A stretch of 25,251 nt of DNA from Facklamia sp050409585 (GTDB lineage: Bacteria > Bacillota > Bacilli > Lactobacillales > Aerococcaceae): NCBI RefSeq assembly GCF_050409585.1, contig NZ_JBNUPE010000018.1:1-25251 (forward strand), written 5' to 3'. Under the pieces are notes generated by a model. The model had not been told where the DNA came from, did no database searches, and worked only from the letters and a program-made list of their open reading frames with translations. Shown piece by piece: positions 8,271 through 16,080 of this stretch. A program made the translations under genes and the position numbers. Every line of letters begins with the position of its first letter. The stretch's first letter is position 1.

Positions 8271-8615
8271 ATGAAAGAAAGAACCATCAGAAAAGTCAAG
8301 TCTTGTCAAATATTAAAGTCTAAAAGAGCGTTCACACTTATCGAAATGCTAATTGTTCTTATTATTGTTTCACTATTAATGGCTATTATTATTCCCAATG
8401 TTTCTGGCCAAAAAGATCGTATTGACCAACAAGCAGTTGAAAATATCACAGAGATTGTTGAAACTCAAGCGGATGCCTATTATCTAGTAGAGGATACCCA
8501 AGAGCCTTTAAGCTTAGAAACTTTGGTTGCTGAAGGTTACCTCACTCAAAAGCAAGCAGACGAAGCGACTGAGAGAATTGAAGCTGAAGTCCTCAGTCAA
8601 ATACTGACCCCTTAA
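8271..8615 (+). CDS. comGC: Major competence pseudopilin ComGC
   Basis: Main subunit of the DNA-uptake pseudopilus, processed by the prepilin peptidase ComC (not in this window). 114 residues. The class III leader is basic and ends KSKRA, with cleavage before Phe of FTLIEMLIVLIIVSLLM (residue 21 onward); Glu at mature position 5 is present. After the hydrophobic helix follow the ComGC family pieces IIPNVSGQKDRIDQQAVENI and LVAEGYLTQKQADEA. The leader of about 20 residues is long but normal for Firmicutes ComGC. AAAAGGAG precedes the ATG. The stop TAA overlaps the comGD start (TAATG). Confidence 0.95.
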   Translation: MKERTIRKVKSCQILKSKRAFTLIEMLIVLIIVSLLMAIIIPNVSGQKDRIDQQAVENITEIVETQADAYYLVEDTQEPLSLETLVAEGYLTQKQADEATERIEAEVLSQILTP

Positions 8616-9061
8616 TGAAATCAAAAAATCAATCAGCCTTTACCCTAATCGAAGCTTTGTGCGTACTTTCAATTTTTAGTATATTGATGATTTTGCTAAT
8701 TGCTTTACCCTATCAACAATTAAAAGCTGATTATCAGACAAAAGTTTTTAAAGACCAACTGAAGAGTCAGCTACATTTAGCTCAAGATAAAGCAATTATT
8801 GATCAAGATCCAGTTCAGATTGTCTTTAGTAAAAGAGGAGTAGTCTACTTCTGGCAAGTAGAATCCCGCAAAAATTTTAGTCAACTCAAACTCCCTAAAC
8901 ATTTAAATTTACTTAATTCTTTTTCTTTTTATTACTTAAGTAGTGGTCGTATTAATGATTTTGAAACTGTTTACTTTGAAAATGCAGAAGGCGATAATTT
9001 TGAGCTTGTTTTTCAACTAGGAAGTGGTCAATTTGTTTTTAAGGAGCAAAAAGGGAAGTAG
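8615..9061 (+). CDS. comGD: Minor competence pseudopilin ComGD
   Basis: 148 residues with a short leader (MKSKNQSA) and the pseudopilin motif FTLIEALCVLSIFSILMILL; Glu5 of the mature protein is present. It is one of the minor pseudopilins thought to prime assembly of the ComGC filament at the membrane. The remaining body matches the ComGD pattern only loosely (KDQLKSQLHLAQDKAIID), so the assignment combines motif, size and position as fourth gene. Its start overlaps the comGC stop by one base, and its end overlaps comGE by 29 bases. There is no separate good ribosome binding site, so translation is likely coupled to comGC. Confidence 0.88.
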   Translation: MKSKNQSAFTLIEALCVLSIFSILMILLIALPYQQLKADYQTKVFKDQLKSQLHLAQDKAIIDQDPVQIVFSKRGVVYFWQVESRKNFSQLKLPKHLNLLNSFSFYYLSSGRINDFETVYFENAEGDNFELVFQLGSGQFVFKEQKGK

Positions 9062-9386
9062 TCTAATTGAAGCATTAGTAGGTTTATTGATCTTGTCTTG
9101 GATTTTGAGCTTTTATTTACCCAGTTTTAACCAAGAATTAAGGACTTTTAAACAATTAAAATCAGAAAATAATGAATGGCAATTATTTTATCAACTGGCG
9201 GACATTCAACTTTCTGATTTAGATTCAATAAAAAAAGAGACACTTATTCAATCTACAATGGAAAGTTACCAATTATTATTTTCAGTCGAGGTTGATGATT
9301 TTTCATGCGACACTAATTCCTGTCAAATAGAGTTTAAGAGAGGGAGTGCCTATCAGATTGAAATTCAAGCTATTCAAACCTTATAA
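9033..9386 (+). CDS. comGE: Minor competence pseudopilin ComGE
   Basis: 117 residues from a TTG start. The leader MFLRSKKG is followed by SSLIEALVGLLILSWIL, a pseudopilin helix with Glu5 but with Ser instead of the usual Phe at mature position 1. TTG 9033 is chosen because AGGAAG (9019-9024) lies eight bases upstream; the GTG at 9024 in the same frame overlaps that ribosome binding site and could not use it. Two Cys residues (DFSCDTNSCQIEF) lie close together and may form a disulfide outside the membrane. ComGE is a minor component of the uptake pilus; the name rests on motif and fifth position in the operon. It overlaps comGD and comGF. Confidence 0.8.
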   Translation: MFLRSKKGSSLIEALVGLLILSWILSFYLPSFNQELRTFKQLKSENNEWQLFYQLADIQLSDLDSIKKETLIQSTMESYQLLFSVEVDDFSCDTNSCQIEFKRGSAYQIEIQAIQTL

Positions 9387-9828
9387 ACAGTCAAAATGGG
9401 CCTTCACTTTAATTGAGTGCCTTATTACACTCTCTATTGTTGCTTTAATAATGAACACTCTCATGATAAGTGTTTCACATTACCGCAAATTAGATGAAAA
9501 TATGCGGCAAGATCGTTCGCTAGATTGGCAGCACTTCACACTGATGATGGAAAGTGAATTTGATCATTTTTTAATTATAGGTGTCTCTGAACAAGAAATA
9601 AATCTTTGTCTCAAAGAGGATTACTATGAACAGAGCTCAGTCATTTTAAGAAATCAAAAGATTTATCGCAGACCCGGACATCACCCTTACCTCTTTCAAG
9701 TAAAATCTTGGCATCTAAATTCCGAAAAACCTTTTATAACAATCTCCGTGGAGCTAACCAATGGTCAAATCTTCTCACATACCTTTCATACTGATTACAT
9801 AAGAACGGAAGATTTTGATGAAACATAA
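9346..9828 (+). CDS. comGF: Minor competence pseudopilin ComGF
   Basis: 160 residues with leader ending SKWA, then FTLIECLITLSIVALIMNTL, a clear pseudopilin helix with Glu5. The body (RSLDWQHFTLMMESEFDHF, LRNQKIYRRPGHHPYLFQV) fits ComGF, a minor pseudopilin of the DNA-uptake pilus. The start is uncertain: GTG 9346 is used here, but the purine-rich stretch at 9336-9346 is too near it, and TTG 9358 lies about 11 bases from AGGGAG. Either choice leaves the mature protein unchanged. It overlaps the ends of comGE and the start of comGG, so the minor pilins are probably made in a coupled fashion. Confidence 0.85.
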   Translation: MPIRLKFKLFKPYKQSKWAFTLIECLITLSIVALIMNTLMISVSHYRKLDENMRQDRSLDWQHFTLMMESEFDHFLIIGVSEQEINLCLKEDYYEQSSVILRNQKIYRRPGHHPYLFQVKSWHLNSEKPFITISVELTNGQIFSHTFHTDYIRTEDFDET

Positions 9829-10570
9829 AAAAGGGCTTATCCTACCAATGGTATTATGTTTTATGATGTTAAGCCAAGTTATATACTTAGGAGTCATTCA
9901 ACTTAATGCTCTCCAAAGACAAAGAATCCACCAGTCAAATAATTATTACCAATTACAAATTCAAACTCTTTTAACAGATTTTAACCTGCGTCCTGTTCTC
10001 CAAGACCAATGGACAAAAAGCATAGAAGAATCTATTCAAAGAGAATGCCAACTTCTACAAAAAGAAAGCTTAAATGACTTGGGCCTGTTTACAAGTGATT
10101 CCTTAATTCAAACAGTCAACTTAATCGAAGTTGATACTTTAGACATTGAGTCTTTACTTTTACTCTATAAAACGCTTATTTTTATAGAATATCCATCCAA
10201 TTTTGAGTCAAGCTTTTCAATAATAGAAGCTGATGGCGAATGGTTAGCTAATGGCCAAGTGACTCTTTTTCCTAATTCTTCTAAGGAAAGCTCTTTCGAT
10301 GCTAGTCAAATATTCCTCAGTTCGCAAGGCTATCGGCTAAACAAACAACTTACTAAACAAAAAGAATCGCAATGGGTAGGAACCATTGAAAAAGAGTTTC
10401 AGATTGAATTTAATTCAGGAACAAGTAAGGTTTTAAGTTCTAGGGACGAATTAATTTTCGACTCAAGGCTTTCTTCTGGTGAGTCATTCGAAAAGAAACA
10501 AGACTTACCTCAACTAAATTACCTCCTCCAATGGCATGGGAATCTTTATCAGGATTCTAAGGCCAGTTAA
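9818..10570 (+). CDS. comGG: ComGG-like minor competence pilin, unusually long
   Basis: 250 residues, last gene of the comG operon. The start MKHKKGLILPMVLCFMMLSQVI is the typical ComGG beginning: a short basic leader and one membrane helix, without the FTLIE motif, as ComGG often lacks the canonical site. The rest is a Gln/Ser/Leu-rich extracellular domain with little recognisable pattern. Family members I know are about 100-130 residues, so this one is about twice as long. ATG 9818 is preferred over TTG 9815 because GGAAG lies six bases upstream of it. The function, capping or priming the pseudopilus, is inferred from position. A terminator follows at once. Confidence 0.72.
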   Translation: MKHKKGLILPMVLCFMMLSQVIYLGVIQLNALQRQRIHQSNNYYQLQIQTLLTDFNLRPVLQDQWTKSIEESIQRECQLLQKESLNDLGLFTSDSLIQTVNLIEVDTLDIESLLLLYKTLIFIEYPSNFESSFSIIEADGEWLANGQVTLFPNSSKESSFDASQIFLSSQGYRLNKQLTKQKESQWVGTIEKEFQIEFNSGTSKVLSSRDELIFDSRLSSGESFEKKQDLPQLNYLLQWHGNLYQDSKAS

Positions 10571-10575
10571 CGAAG

Positions 10576-10618
10576 AAACAGCAAGCATTCTCAAATCCTC
10601 CAGAGTGCTTGCTGTTTT
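10576..10618. terminator. Bidirectional terminator between comGG and smpB
   Basis: AAACAGCAAGCA (10576-10587) pairs exactly with TGCTTGCTGTTT (10606-10617), loop 18 bases, T-rich on the plus side and A-rich on the left. It lies in the 51-base gap between two convergent operons and can serve both. Confidence 0.8.
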
Positions 10619-10621
10619 AAT

Positions 10622-11089
10622 TTATCTTACTTTGAGAGCCCGATCAATATCTCGCTTAGCTTGTTGTTCTTTGAGCGCCTGTCGCTTATCATAGTGATGT
10701 TTACCACGTGCAACTCCTATTAATAGCTTAGCTCGACCCCTAACTAAATAAACCTTTAGGGGAACAATGGTCATTCCCTTCTGACGCGTTGCTTGGTCCA
10801 TATCCACTATTTCCTTATGGTGTAATAATAACTTTCGATCTCTTAAAGGATCATGATTAAATAAATTACCATGGTCATAAGGACTTATATGAACATTCTT
10901 TACCCAGGCTTGGCCCCCATAGATTGAAATAAAGCCATCTTGAATATTTATTTTTCCTGCTCGAATGGATTTAATTTCTGTTCCTTTGAGGACTAAACCC
11001 GCTTCATAAGTATCAATAATCTCATAATCATGTCTGGCCTTTCGATTTTGGGCCAGTGGTTTATCGTGTACTGCTTTATTATTTGCCAT
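10622..11089 (-). CDS. smpB: tmRNA-binding protein SmpB
   Basis: SmpB brings tmRNA (ssrA) to stalled ribosomes in trans-translation. The 155 residues carry all family marks: NRKARHDYEIIDTYEAGLVLKGTE (15-38), the GKINIQDGFISIYGG loop, HDPLRDRKLLLHH, LVRGRAKLLIGVARGKHHYDKR, and the basic helical tail ending DIDRALKVR that enters the decoding site. AAGGAG lies 6 bases before the ATG. It is the last gene of the secG-est-rnr-smpB cluster; the gap to rnr holds a hairpin. The ssrA gene is not in the window. Confidence 0.97.
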   Translation of the reverse strand: MANNKAVHDKPLAQNRKARHDYEIIDTYEAGLVLKGTEIKSIRAGKINIQDGFISIYGGQAWVKNVHISPYDHGNLFNHDPLRDRKLLLHHKEIVDMDQATRQKGMTIVPLKVYLVRGRAKLLIGVARGKHHYDKRQALKEQQAKRDIDRALKVR

Positions 11090-11107
11090 AAAATCTCCTT
11101 GCTAGTG

Positions 11108-11154
11108 CTAGGAGTCTATTTTACATCACCTACTAGCATCTGATGGACTCCTAG
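11108..11154 (-). repeat. Hairpin between rnr and smpB
   Basis: An 11-bp inverted repeat (CTAGGAGTCTA at 11108-11118 with TGGACTCCTAG at 11144-11154, one G.U pair), loop 25 bases. It spans the rnr stop codon. No T-run follows, so it is unlikely to be a terminator; a processing or stability element in the rnr-smpB transcript is possible. Confidence 0.45.
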
Positions 11155-13499
11155 TATTTCTTTTTCTTAGTTCTTTTTGCTTTCTTAAAGTTTCCCTTAG
11201 CAGAAATTTTTTTACCTGCTAAATTTTTACCCATTTTAGGATTCGCTTTATTTGATTTGTTTTGTCTGTTCGATTTATTCTTTTTCTTATTTTTTTTTGA
11301 AGATTGAATGATTTTTGGATCGATACCTTCTACTGCTTCTGCTTCAATTAGCTTAAAATCAATTTGTCGATCTTCGATACTGACATTACCAACCTCTATT
11401 TTAACCCTTTGCCCGATTCTAAAGATTTTATGTGTCCGCTCACCAATCAACAGCATGTGTTCTGGATTAAAATGATAATAGTCATCATCTAAATTTTGAA
11501 TAGAGACAAGTCCTTCTACCGTATTGGGAAGCGCTACAAAAATTCCAAAAGAGGTAACCGATGAAATAGTTCCCCAGAAACTTTCTCCAACTTTATCCAT
11601 CATATACTCAGCCTTCTTGAGAGCATCAGTTTCTCTTTCTGCATCAACCGCCCGGCGCTCCATTTTAGAAGCATGAGTCGCTATAGCTGGCAGTTGATCT
11701 TCTAACTTAGAAATCTCCTTATTTGAAGGATTGCCTAATAAATATTGACTAATTAGACGGTGAACAATCAAATCAGGATAACGGCGTATTGGCGAAGTGA
11801 AATGTGTATAGTCTTCTGCTGCTAAACCAAAGTGACCTGCTGCTTCATCTGAATACTTGGCTTGTTGCATCGACCTTAGCATCATAGTTGAAACAGCTTG
11901 TTCGTAATCTTCACCCTTGACCTGTTTAAGCGCCTCTTGCAAGGCCCTCGGTGCCATATCTTCAGTATTTCCCCTAAGAATGACCCCAAAACTTGAGATG
12001 AATTCCGCAAAACGGTCTATTTTATTAGAGTCTGGCTGCTCATGAATTCGATAGATAAAGGGTAGCTGCTTAGCTAAATAATCTTTGGCCACCGTTTCAT
12101 TAGCAGCTAGCATAAAGGATTCAATTAAGCGTTCACTAGTAAACCTCTCACGTAAAACAATCTCTGTCGGGTGTCCTTTTTCGTCTACCAAAATCTTGGC
12201 TTCAGGCGCATCAAAATCGAGTGCTCCTCTATGTCGACGCATCTGATAGAGAATATCATGTAACTCAGCCAGGTCCTCCAACATAGGAACAATTTCTTGA
12301 TAATCTTGTCTTAAAGTTGGATCACCATCTAAAATAGCATTCACATCTGAATAGGTCATCCGATAGGATGAATGAATGACTGATTTGAAAATGCGATGCT
12401 TAATTACTTGCCCTTGATTATTAATCACCATCTCACAAGTTAGACTTAAGCGATCCTCATGAGGATTCAAAGAACAAATACCGTTAGACAATCTTTGCGG
12501 TAACATAGGGACCACGCGATCTGTCAAATAAACAGATGTTCCTCGCTCATAAGCTTCGCGATCAATAGCAGTGTCTGGTCTTACATAATGCGATACATCG
12601 GCAATATGGACACCTAATTGGTACTCTTTATCCGAAATTTTTTCTAAACTGATGGCATCATCTAAATCCTTGGCATCTGCTCCATCAATTGTAATGATTA
12701 ATTGATCACGTAAATCCTTACGTCCTTGGATTTCTTCAGATTTAATTGTTTGCTCTACGGCTTCAGATTCTTTGACCACCTCTTTTGGAAATTCGTGCGG
12801 AATACCAAATTGGAAGAGAACGGCTAGTATATCAACACCTGGAGCGTCTTTATGGCCAATTTCTTTAGTCACAAGGCCTACCATTTCATTGGGCTTATGG
12901 CTATCTGGGTATTCAGCGATTTCTACAATACAAATAGTGTGATTAGCTGGATGAATACCATCTGGACGAATGAAAATTTTAGTCTCATCTGGAAATTCGC
13001 CTTGAGGCTTAATGTATCCTACATAGCCTGTGGTTTCACGTTCTTCTTGATTAAAACCATAAAACTCGCCAACTAACTGACTAACTTTACGGTCTATTAC
13101 TTCAAGCACTTGAGCTTCCGAACCTTTGCCTGTTGTAGGATTAACATGTTTAACGATTCGAACACGGACTGTGTCTCCTTCCATGGCTCCTCCGTTTTTA
13201 CCTCTAGGCACGAAGAAATCACTTTCACCTTCTTCATGAGATACAAAGCCAAAGCCTTTTTCATTCGCTCTGTATACTCCTATAACTTCTTCGTTTGAAG
13301 AAAAAGCTTTAAAATGGCCCTCAGATGTTAATTGAATTTCGCCAATTCTTTCCAAAAAGGCTAAAGCTTTAATTAATTTTTTATAATTTTTGGTTCCGCG
13401 ATAATTAAAATGTTGGGAAAGCTGTTCCACCGAAAAGGAATCCTCTTTATTCCCTTGTAAAAAAACAATAATGTCTTTTTCTAGTCTAGATAAACTCAA
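11151..13499 (-). CDS. rnr: Ribonuclease R
   Basis: Processive 3'-to-5' hydrolytic exoribonuclease able to degrade structured RNA, also needed in trans-translation. 782 residues: N-terminal winged helix (about 1-65), cold-shock domains (about 70-225), RNB catalytic domain with the four active-site Asp in IDGADAKDLDDAISLE (272, 278, 280, 281), the HIADVSHYV motif, HFTSPIRRYPDLIVHR, a C-terminal S1 domain (about 638-720, GTISSVTSFGIFVALPNTVE), and a Lys/Asn-rich tail (about 735-782). The basic tail is typical of RNase R. It lies between est (20-base gap) and smpB, the conserved Firmicutes arrangement. Confidence 0.96.
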   Translation of the reverse strand: MSLSRLEKDIIVFLQGNKEDSFSVEQLSQHFNYRGTKNYKKLIKALAFLERIGEIQLTSEGHFKAFSSNEEVIGVYRANEKGFGFVSHEEGESDFFVPRGKNGGAMEGDTVRVRIVKHVNPTTGKGSEAQVLEVIDRKVSQLVGEFYGFNQEERETTGYVGYIKPQGEFPDETKIFIRPDGIHPANHTICIVEIAEYPDSHKPNEMVGLVTKEIGHKDAPGVDILAVLFQFGIPHEFPKEVVKESEAVEQTIKSEEIQGRKDLRDQLIITIDGADAKDLDDAISLEKISDKEYQLGVHIADVSHYVRPDTAIDREAYERGTSVYLTDRVVPMLPQRLSNGICSLNPHEDRLSLTCEMVINNQGQVIKHRIFKSVIHSSYRMTYSDVNAILDGDPTLRQDYQEIVPMLEDLAELHDILYQMRRHRGALDFDAPEAKILVDEKGHPTEIVLRERFTSERLIESFMLAANETVAKDYLAKQLPFIYRIHEQPDSNKIDRFAEFISSFGVILRGNTEDMAPRALQEALKQVKGEDYEQAVSTMMLRSMQQAKYSDEAAGHFGLAAEDYTHFTSPIRRYPDLIVHRLISQYLLGNPSNKEISKLEDQLPAIATHASKMERRAVDAERETDALKKAEYMMDKVGESFWGTISSVTSFGIFVALPNTVEGLVSIQNLDDDYYHFNPEHMLLIGERTHKIFRIGQRVKIEVGNVSIEDRQIDFKLIEAEAVEGIDPKIIQSSKKNKKKNKSNRQNKSNKANPKMGKNLAGKKISAKGNFKKAKRTKKKKY

Positions 13500-13519
13500 A
13501 TTTATTCTCCTCTCTCACC

Positions 13520-14278
13520 CTAAAAGGGTTGGGTCACTTGCTTGATGAAATCTAAAACTGATTTTTCAAAAGCCTTACGATCACGGTTTGTAGGAATGGA
13601 ATGTGTATTATGTGGGAAATAATGAAAATCAATGCGTGCATTTACCAAATGATCTTGTAATAAATAAGAATCATCTGGCTCAATTAATTCATCTTGGCCT
13701 GATTGAGCGATATAAAAAGGCACCTTAACATTCACCAACTGTGAAGCGATTTCTTCTTTAATTTCTTCTAATTCTTTCATTTGTTGCCAATGGCCTGCCA
13801 ATATATCATCAAACTCTTCCATAAATGTCTCTGTATCATGTCGTTGACTGGCCAAAAATTTACCTAAATGCATAAATGAGTTGGAAATATTGATCGGTTC
13901 CTCAGTCATAACCGGCGCATTAAAGATTCCTCCACCACTTCCTTGAAAATCTTTCTGAGAAATAATATCTGTAGCCATAACTCCACCTAATGAAAGACCA
14001 AAGACTAAAAGGTGCTCAAATTTTTGTCCTAGCATCCAATGATAAGCATCATTGGCTTCTTGACGCCAAATATTTGGAGAAAAATCCAAAACTGATTTGA
14101 TGTCTTGTGTATCATGACCACTAAATTGTGGCACTAATACGTTATAGCCTTGGCGATTCAATAGCCTTCCTAATAGGTTCATATCACGTGTTGATCCCGT
14201 ATAAGCGTGGAAGAGTAGGATCCCTACCTTCTTATCTTGACCTTCTAAATAAACCGCCTTATCAAATGGAACATTCAT
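13520..14278 (-). CDS. est: Carboxylesterase, alpha/beta hydrolase of the Est/YvaK type
   Basis: A cytosolic serine hydrolase of about 252 residues. It shows the oxyanion-hole region LLFHAYTGSTRDM, the nucleophile elbow GLSLGG, an acid residue in QDELIEPDDS, and the catalytic His in HNTHSIPTNRD. Related YvaK enzymes cleave short-chain esters and monoacylglycerols; the true substrate is unknown. The start is uncertain: ATG 14278 is used, GTG 14281 is eight bases from AGGAG, and the outermost GTG at 14290 overlaps that site and is unlikely. Placement between secG and rnr is conserved in Bacilli, though no functional link is established. Confidence 0.9.
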   Translation of the reverse strand: MNVPFDKAVYLEGQDKKVGILLFHAYTGSTRDMNLLGRLLNRQGYNVLVPQFSGHDTQDIKSVLDFSPNIWRQEANDAYHWMLGQKFEHLLVFGLSLGGVMATDIISQKDFQGSGGGIFNAPVMTEEPINISNSFMHLGKFLASQRHDTETFMEEFDDILAGHWQQMKELEEIKEEIASQLVNVKVPFYIAQSGQDELIEPDDSYLLQDHLVNARIDFHYFPHNTHSIPTNRDRKAFEKSVLDFIKQVTQPF

Positions 14279-14352
14279 CACACTTTTCACTCCTAACCTC
14301 TTATTATCATTGTATCTAAACCTTGTTGGAAACTAAAGAAATTCCTCTGTTT

Positions 14353-14396
14353 CTAAATAAATACGCACATGTGGCCTAATGAGCCGACATGTGCGT
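14353..14396 (-). terminator. Terminator after secG
   Basis: ACGCACATGT (14363-14372) and its complement (14387-14396) form a 10-bp stem with an inner GGC/GCC pair; ATTTATTTAG follows on the minus strand. The T-run is weak, so some read-through into est is plausible. Confidence 0.65.
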
Positions 14397-14416
14397 CTAT
14401 TCAAAATCTTTAACGA

Positions 14417-14650
14417 TTATTTAGCCGATAAGTAAGCTAAAGCTAAGGCAATGACAAAGAACAGCACGCCTAAAACGGTTGTAGCACGAATTAAAAAGGC
14501 TTCAAAGCCACGTGCTTTTGATTTAACAGAGCCATCGTCTCCTCCACCTGTTAAAGTTGAAGCAGCATTACTCTTAGATGGTTGCATAATAACTAATAAA
14601 ATAATCAAAATAGATACTACAATTAATGAAATCATTAAAGCGTTATACAT
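14417..14650 (-). CDS. secG: Preprotein translocase subunit SecG
   Basis: Small membrane partner of SecYE that stimulates SecA-driven protein export. 77 residues with two transmembrane helices (about 4-22 and 52-74) joined by a Gly/Ser loop; the MQPSKSNAASTLTGGGDDGS segment is the family signature. It leads the conserved secG-est-rnr-smpB run, separated from est by a moderate terminator. An extended -10 promoter lies about 30 bases upstream and a GGAGGGC-type ribosome binding site precedes the ATG. Confidence 0.95.
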   Translation of the reverse strand: MYNALMISLIVVSILIILLVIMQPSKSNAASTLTGGGDDGSVKSKARGFEAFLIRATTVLGVLFFVIALALAYLSAK

Positions 14651-14682
14651 AGTTGCCCTCCTTTATATGGACTATCTAGGAA

Positions 14683-14691
14683 ATTATATCA
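14683..14691 (-). promoter_or_regulatory. Extended -10 promoter element of secG
   Basis: On the minus strand TGATATAAT contains TG-n-TATAAT, a perfect extended -10 (TATAAT at 14688-14683), 33 bases before the secG ATG. No good -35 is seen at 16-18 bases, as is usual for extended -10 promoters. Confidence 0.6.
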
Positions 14692-14734
14692 TACTTTCTT
14701 AAGAATGTGATAGACATCTCCGGAACTTTTAATA

Positions 14735-14788
14735 TTAAAAGTAAAAGCCCTTAAAAACACGACCAAAGATCTTCGTTTTTGAGGGCTT
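14735..14788 (-). terminator. Terminator after rlmN
   Basis: AAGCCC (14745-14750) and GGGCTT (14783-14788) extend inward through TTAAAAAC/GTTTTTGA with one mismatch, followed on the minus strand by TTTTACTTTTAATA. It begins 27 bases past the rlmN stop. Confidence 0.8.
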
Positions 14789-14814
14789 ATTTTAATCGCT
14801 TTAAGATTACTTTA

Positions 14815-15954
14815 TCATTGATTATTAGACTCATTTGCCTTTGCAGCTTTACGTGCTTGTGAAAATTGACGGATTTCTTCTTTAGTCTTTTTAGCAGTTT
14901 TAGCTCTTCTTTGACGTTCGTATTGAGACCGTAACTGCCCACAAGCCGCTTCGATTTCTGTTCCGTGTTCTTTACGAACAACACAATTAACCTTGTTTTT
15001 CATTAAAATATCAAAGAATTGCGCAATATTTTCAGCCTTAGAACGCCGGAAAGAATTTTCTGCAACCGGATTATAAGGAATCAAATTAACATAAGCTAAT
15101 TTCAGCATCGGTTTCAACAGATTTGCCAATTCTTTAGCATGTTGAGGTGTATCATTGACACCATCAATCATAATGTATTCGAAAGTTACCCGGCGATTGG
15201 TTTTTTCAATATATTCATAAATAGCATCAAATAATTCTTCAATGGGATATTCTCGGTTAATCTTCATAATCGAAGAACGAGTCTCATTGTTAGGGGCATG
15301 GAGGGAAACTGCTAGATTGACTTGTAAACCTTCATCAGCAAATTCACGAATTTTTGGTGCTAAGCCAGAAGTTGAGACAGTAATATGACGTGCCCCAATA
15401 GCTAGTCCCTTATCTGAATTCACAATTCTTAAGAATTTCATCACGTTATCATAGTTATCAAAAGGCTCACCTATACCCATAACCACAATATGCGAAACCT
15501 TTTCTCCTTGACCTAATTGGTCCAAGTGTCGTTGAACGTACATGATTTGAGCGACTATCTCACCTGTTTCTAGATCTCTTACTTTGGGTATCAAACCCGA
15601 AGCACAGAACTTACAGCCAATATTACAGCCAATTTGCGTTGTGACACACACTGAAATACCATAATGATGATACATTAAAACCGTCTCAATCATTGATTTA
15701 TCTTGTAATTCAAACAAAAATTTAGTGGTTTTATCTTGGGCTTTCTGTACAATTTTTGCCCTTAAGGGAGAAAAAATAAATTCCTCGGATAAAGGTTCTA
15801 AAATCTTTTTGGGGATATTAGTCATCTCTTCGTAGGACGCCACATGGTGACGGTAAAGCCATTGCCAGATTTGATCTGCCCGGTATGGCTTTTCTCCTCT
15901 TTGAGCTAGCCATTCGATTAGATCGTCTAGGGTCAAACTATCTATTGATTTCAC
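14815..15954 (-). CDS. rlmN: Dual-specificity rRNA/tRNA adenine C2-methyltransferase RlmN
   Basis: Radical-SAM enzyme that methylates C2 of A2503 in 23S rRNA and A37 in some tRNAs, affecting ribosome accuracy and antibiotic binding. The [4Fe-4S] cluster motif CNIGCKFC has Cys110, Cys114 and Cys117; the methyl-carrying Cys is Cys338 (EAACGQL); GIGEPFDNYDN and SLHAPN motifs are present. GTG 15954 is chosen over the ATG 33 bases upstream: AGAGGAG lies eight bases before it and the product (MKSIDSLTLDDLIEW, 379 residues) matches family starts. The C terminus ends in a Lys/Arg-rich tail. No clear terminator separates it from pyrC, so read-through from the pyr operon is possible. Confidence 0.95.
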   Translation of the reverse strand: MKSIDSLTLDDLIEWLAQRGEKPYRADQIWQWLYRHHVASYEEMTNIPKKILEPLSEEFIFSPLRAKIVQKAQDKTTKFLFELQDKSMIETVLMYHHYGISVCVTTQIGCNIGCKFCASGLIPKVRDLETGEIVAQIMYVQRHLDQLGQGEKVSHIVVMGIGEPFDNYDNVMKFLRIVNSDKGLAIGARHITVSTSGLAPKIREFADEGLQVNLAVSLHAPNNETRSSIMKINREYPIEELFDAIYEYIEKTNRRVTFEYIMIDGVNDTPQHAKELANLLKPMLKLAYVNLIPYNPVAENSFRRSKAENIAQFFDILMKNKVNCVVRKEHGTEIEAACGQLRSQYERQRRAKTAKKTKEEIRQFSQARKAAKANESNNQ

Positions 15955-16080
15955 TGATAAAACTCCTCTATTTATTAAAAACTTCATGTTCAGTTTAGCA
16001 CAAACAAAAGAGCCTGTCTTTATTTTATTTCCATTCTAAAGAATAGCCATTAGCCTCTAGCAAAAATTCATGAGATATTC

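Noticed and set aside
12852..13298. Two plus-strand frames inside rnr
   Set aside because: Antisense shadows of the RNase R gene, Phe-rich because the sense strand is Lys/Glu-rich.
14079..14319. Plus-strand frame opposite est
   Set aside because: Composition is that of an antisense shadow of the esterase gene; no start signal.
14787..14984. Minus-strand Lys-rich frame over the end of rlmN
   Set aside because: Alternative frame of the rlmN C terminus; RlmN frame is certain from its Cys motifs.
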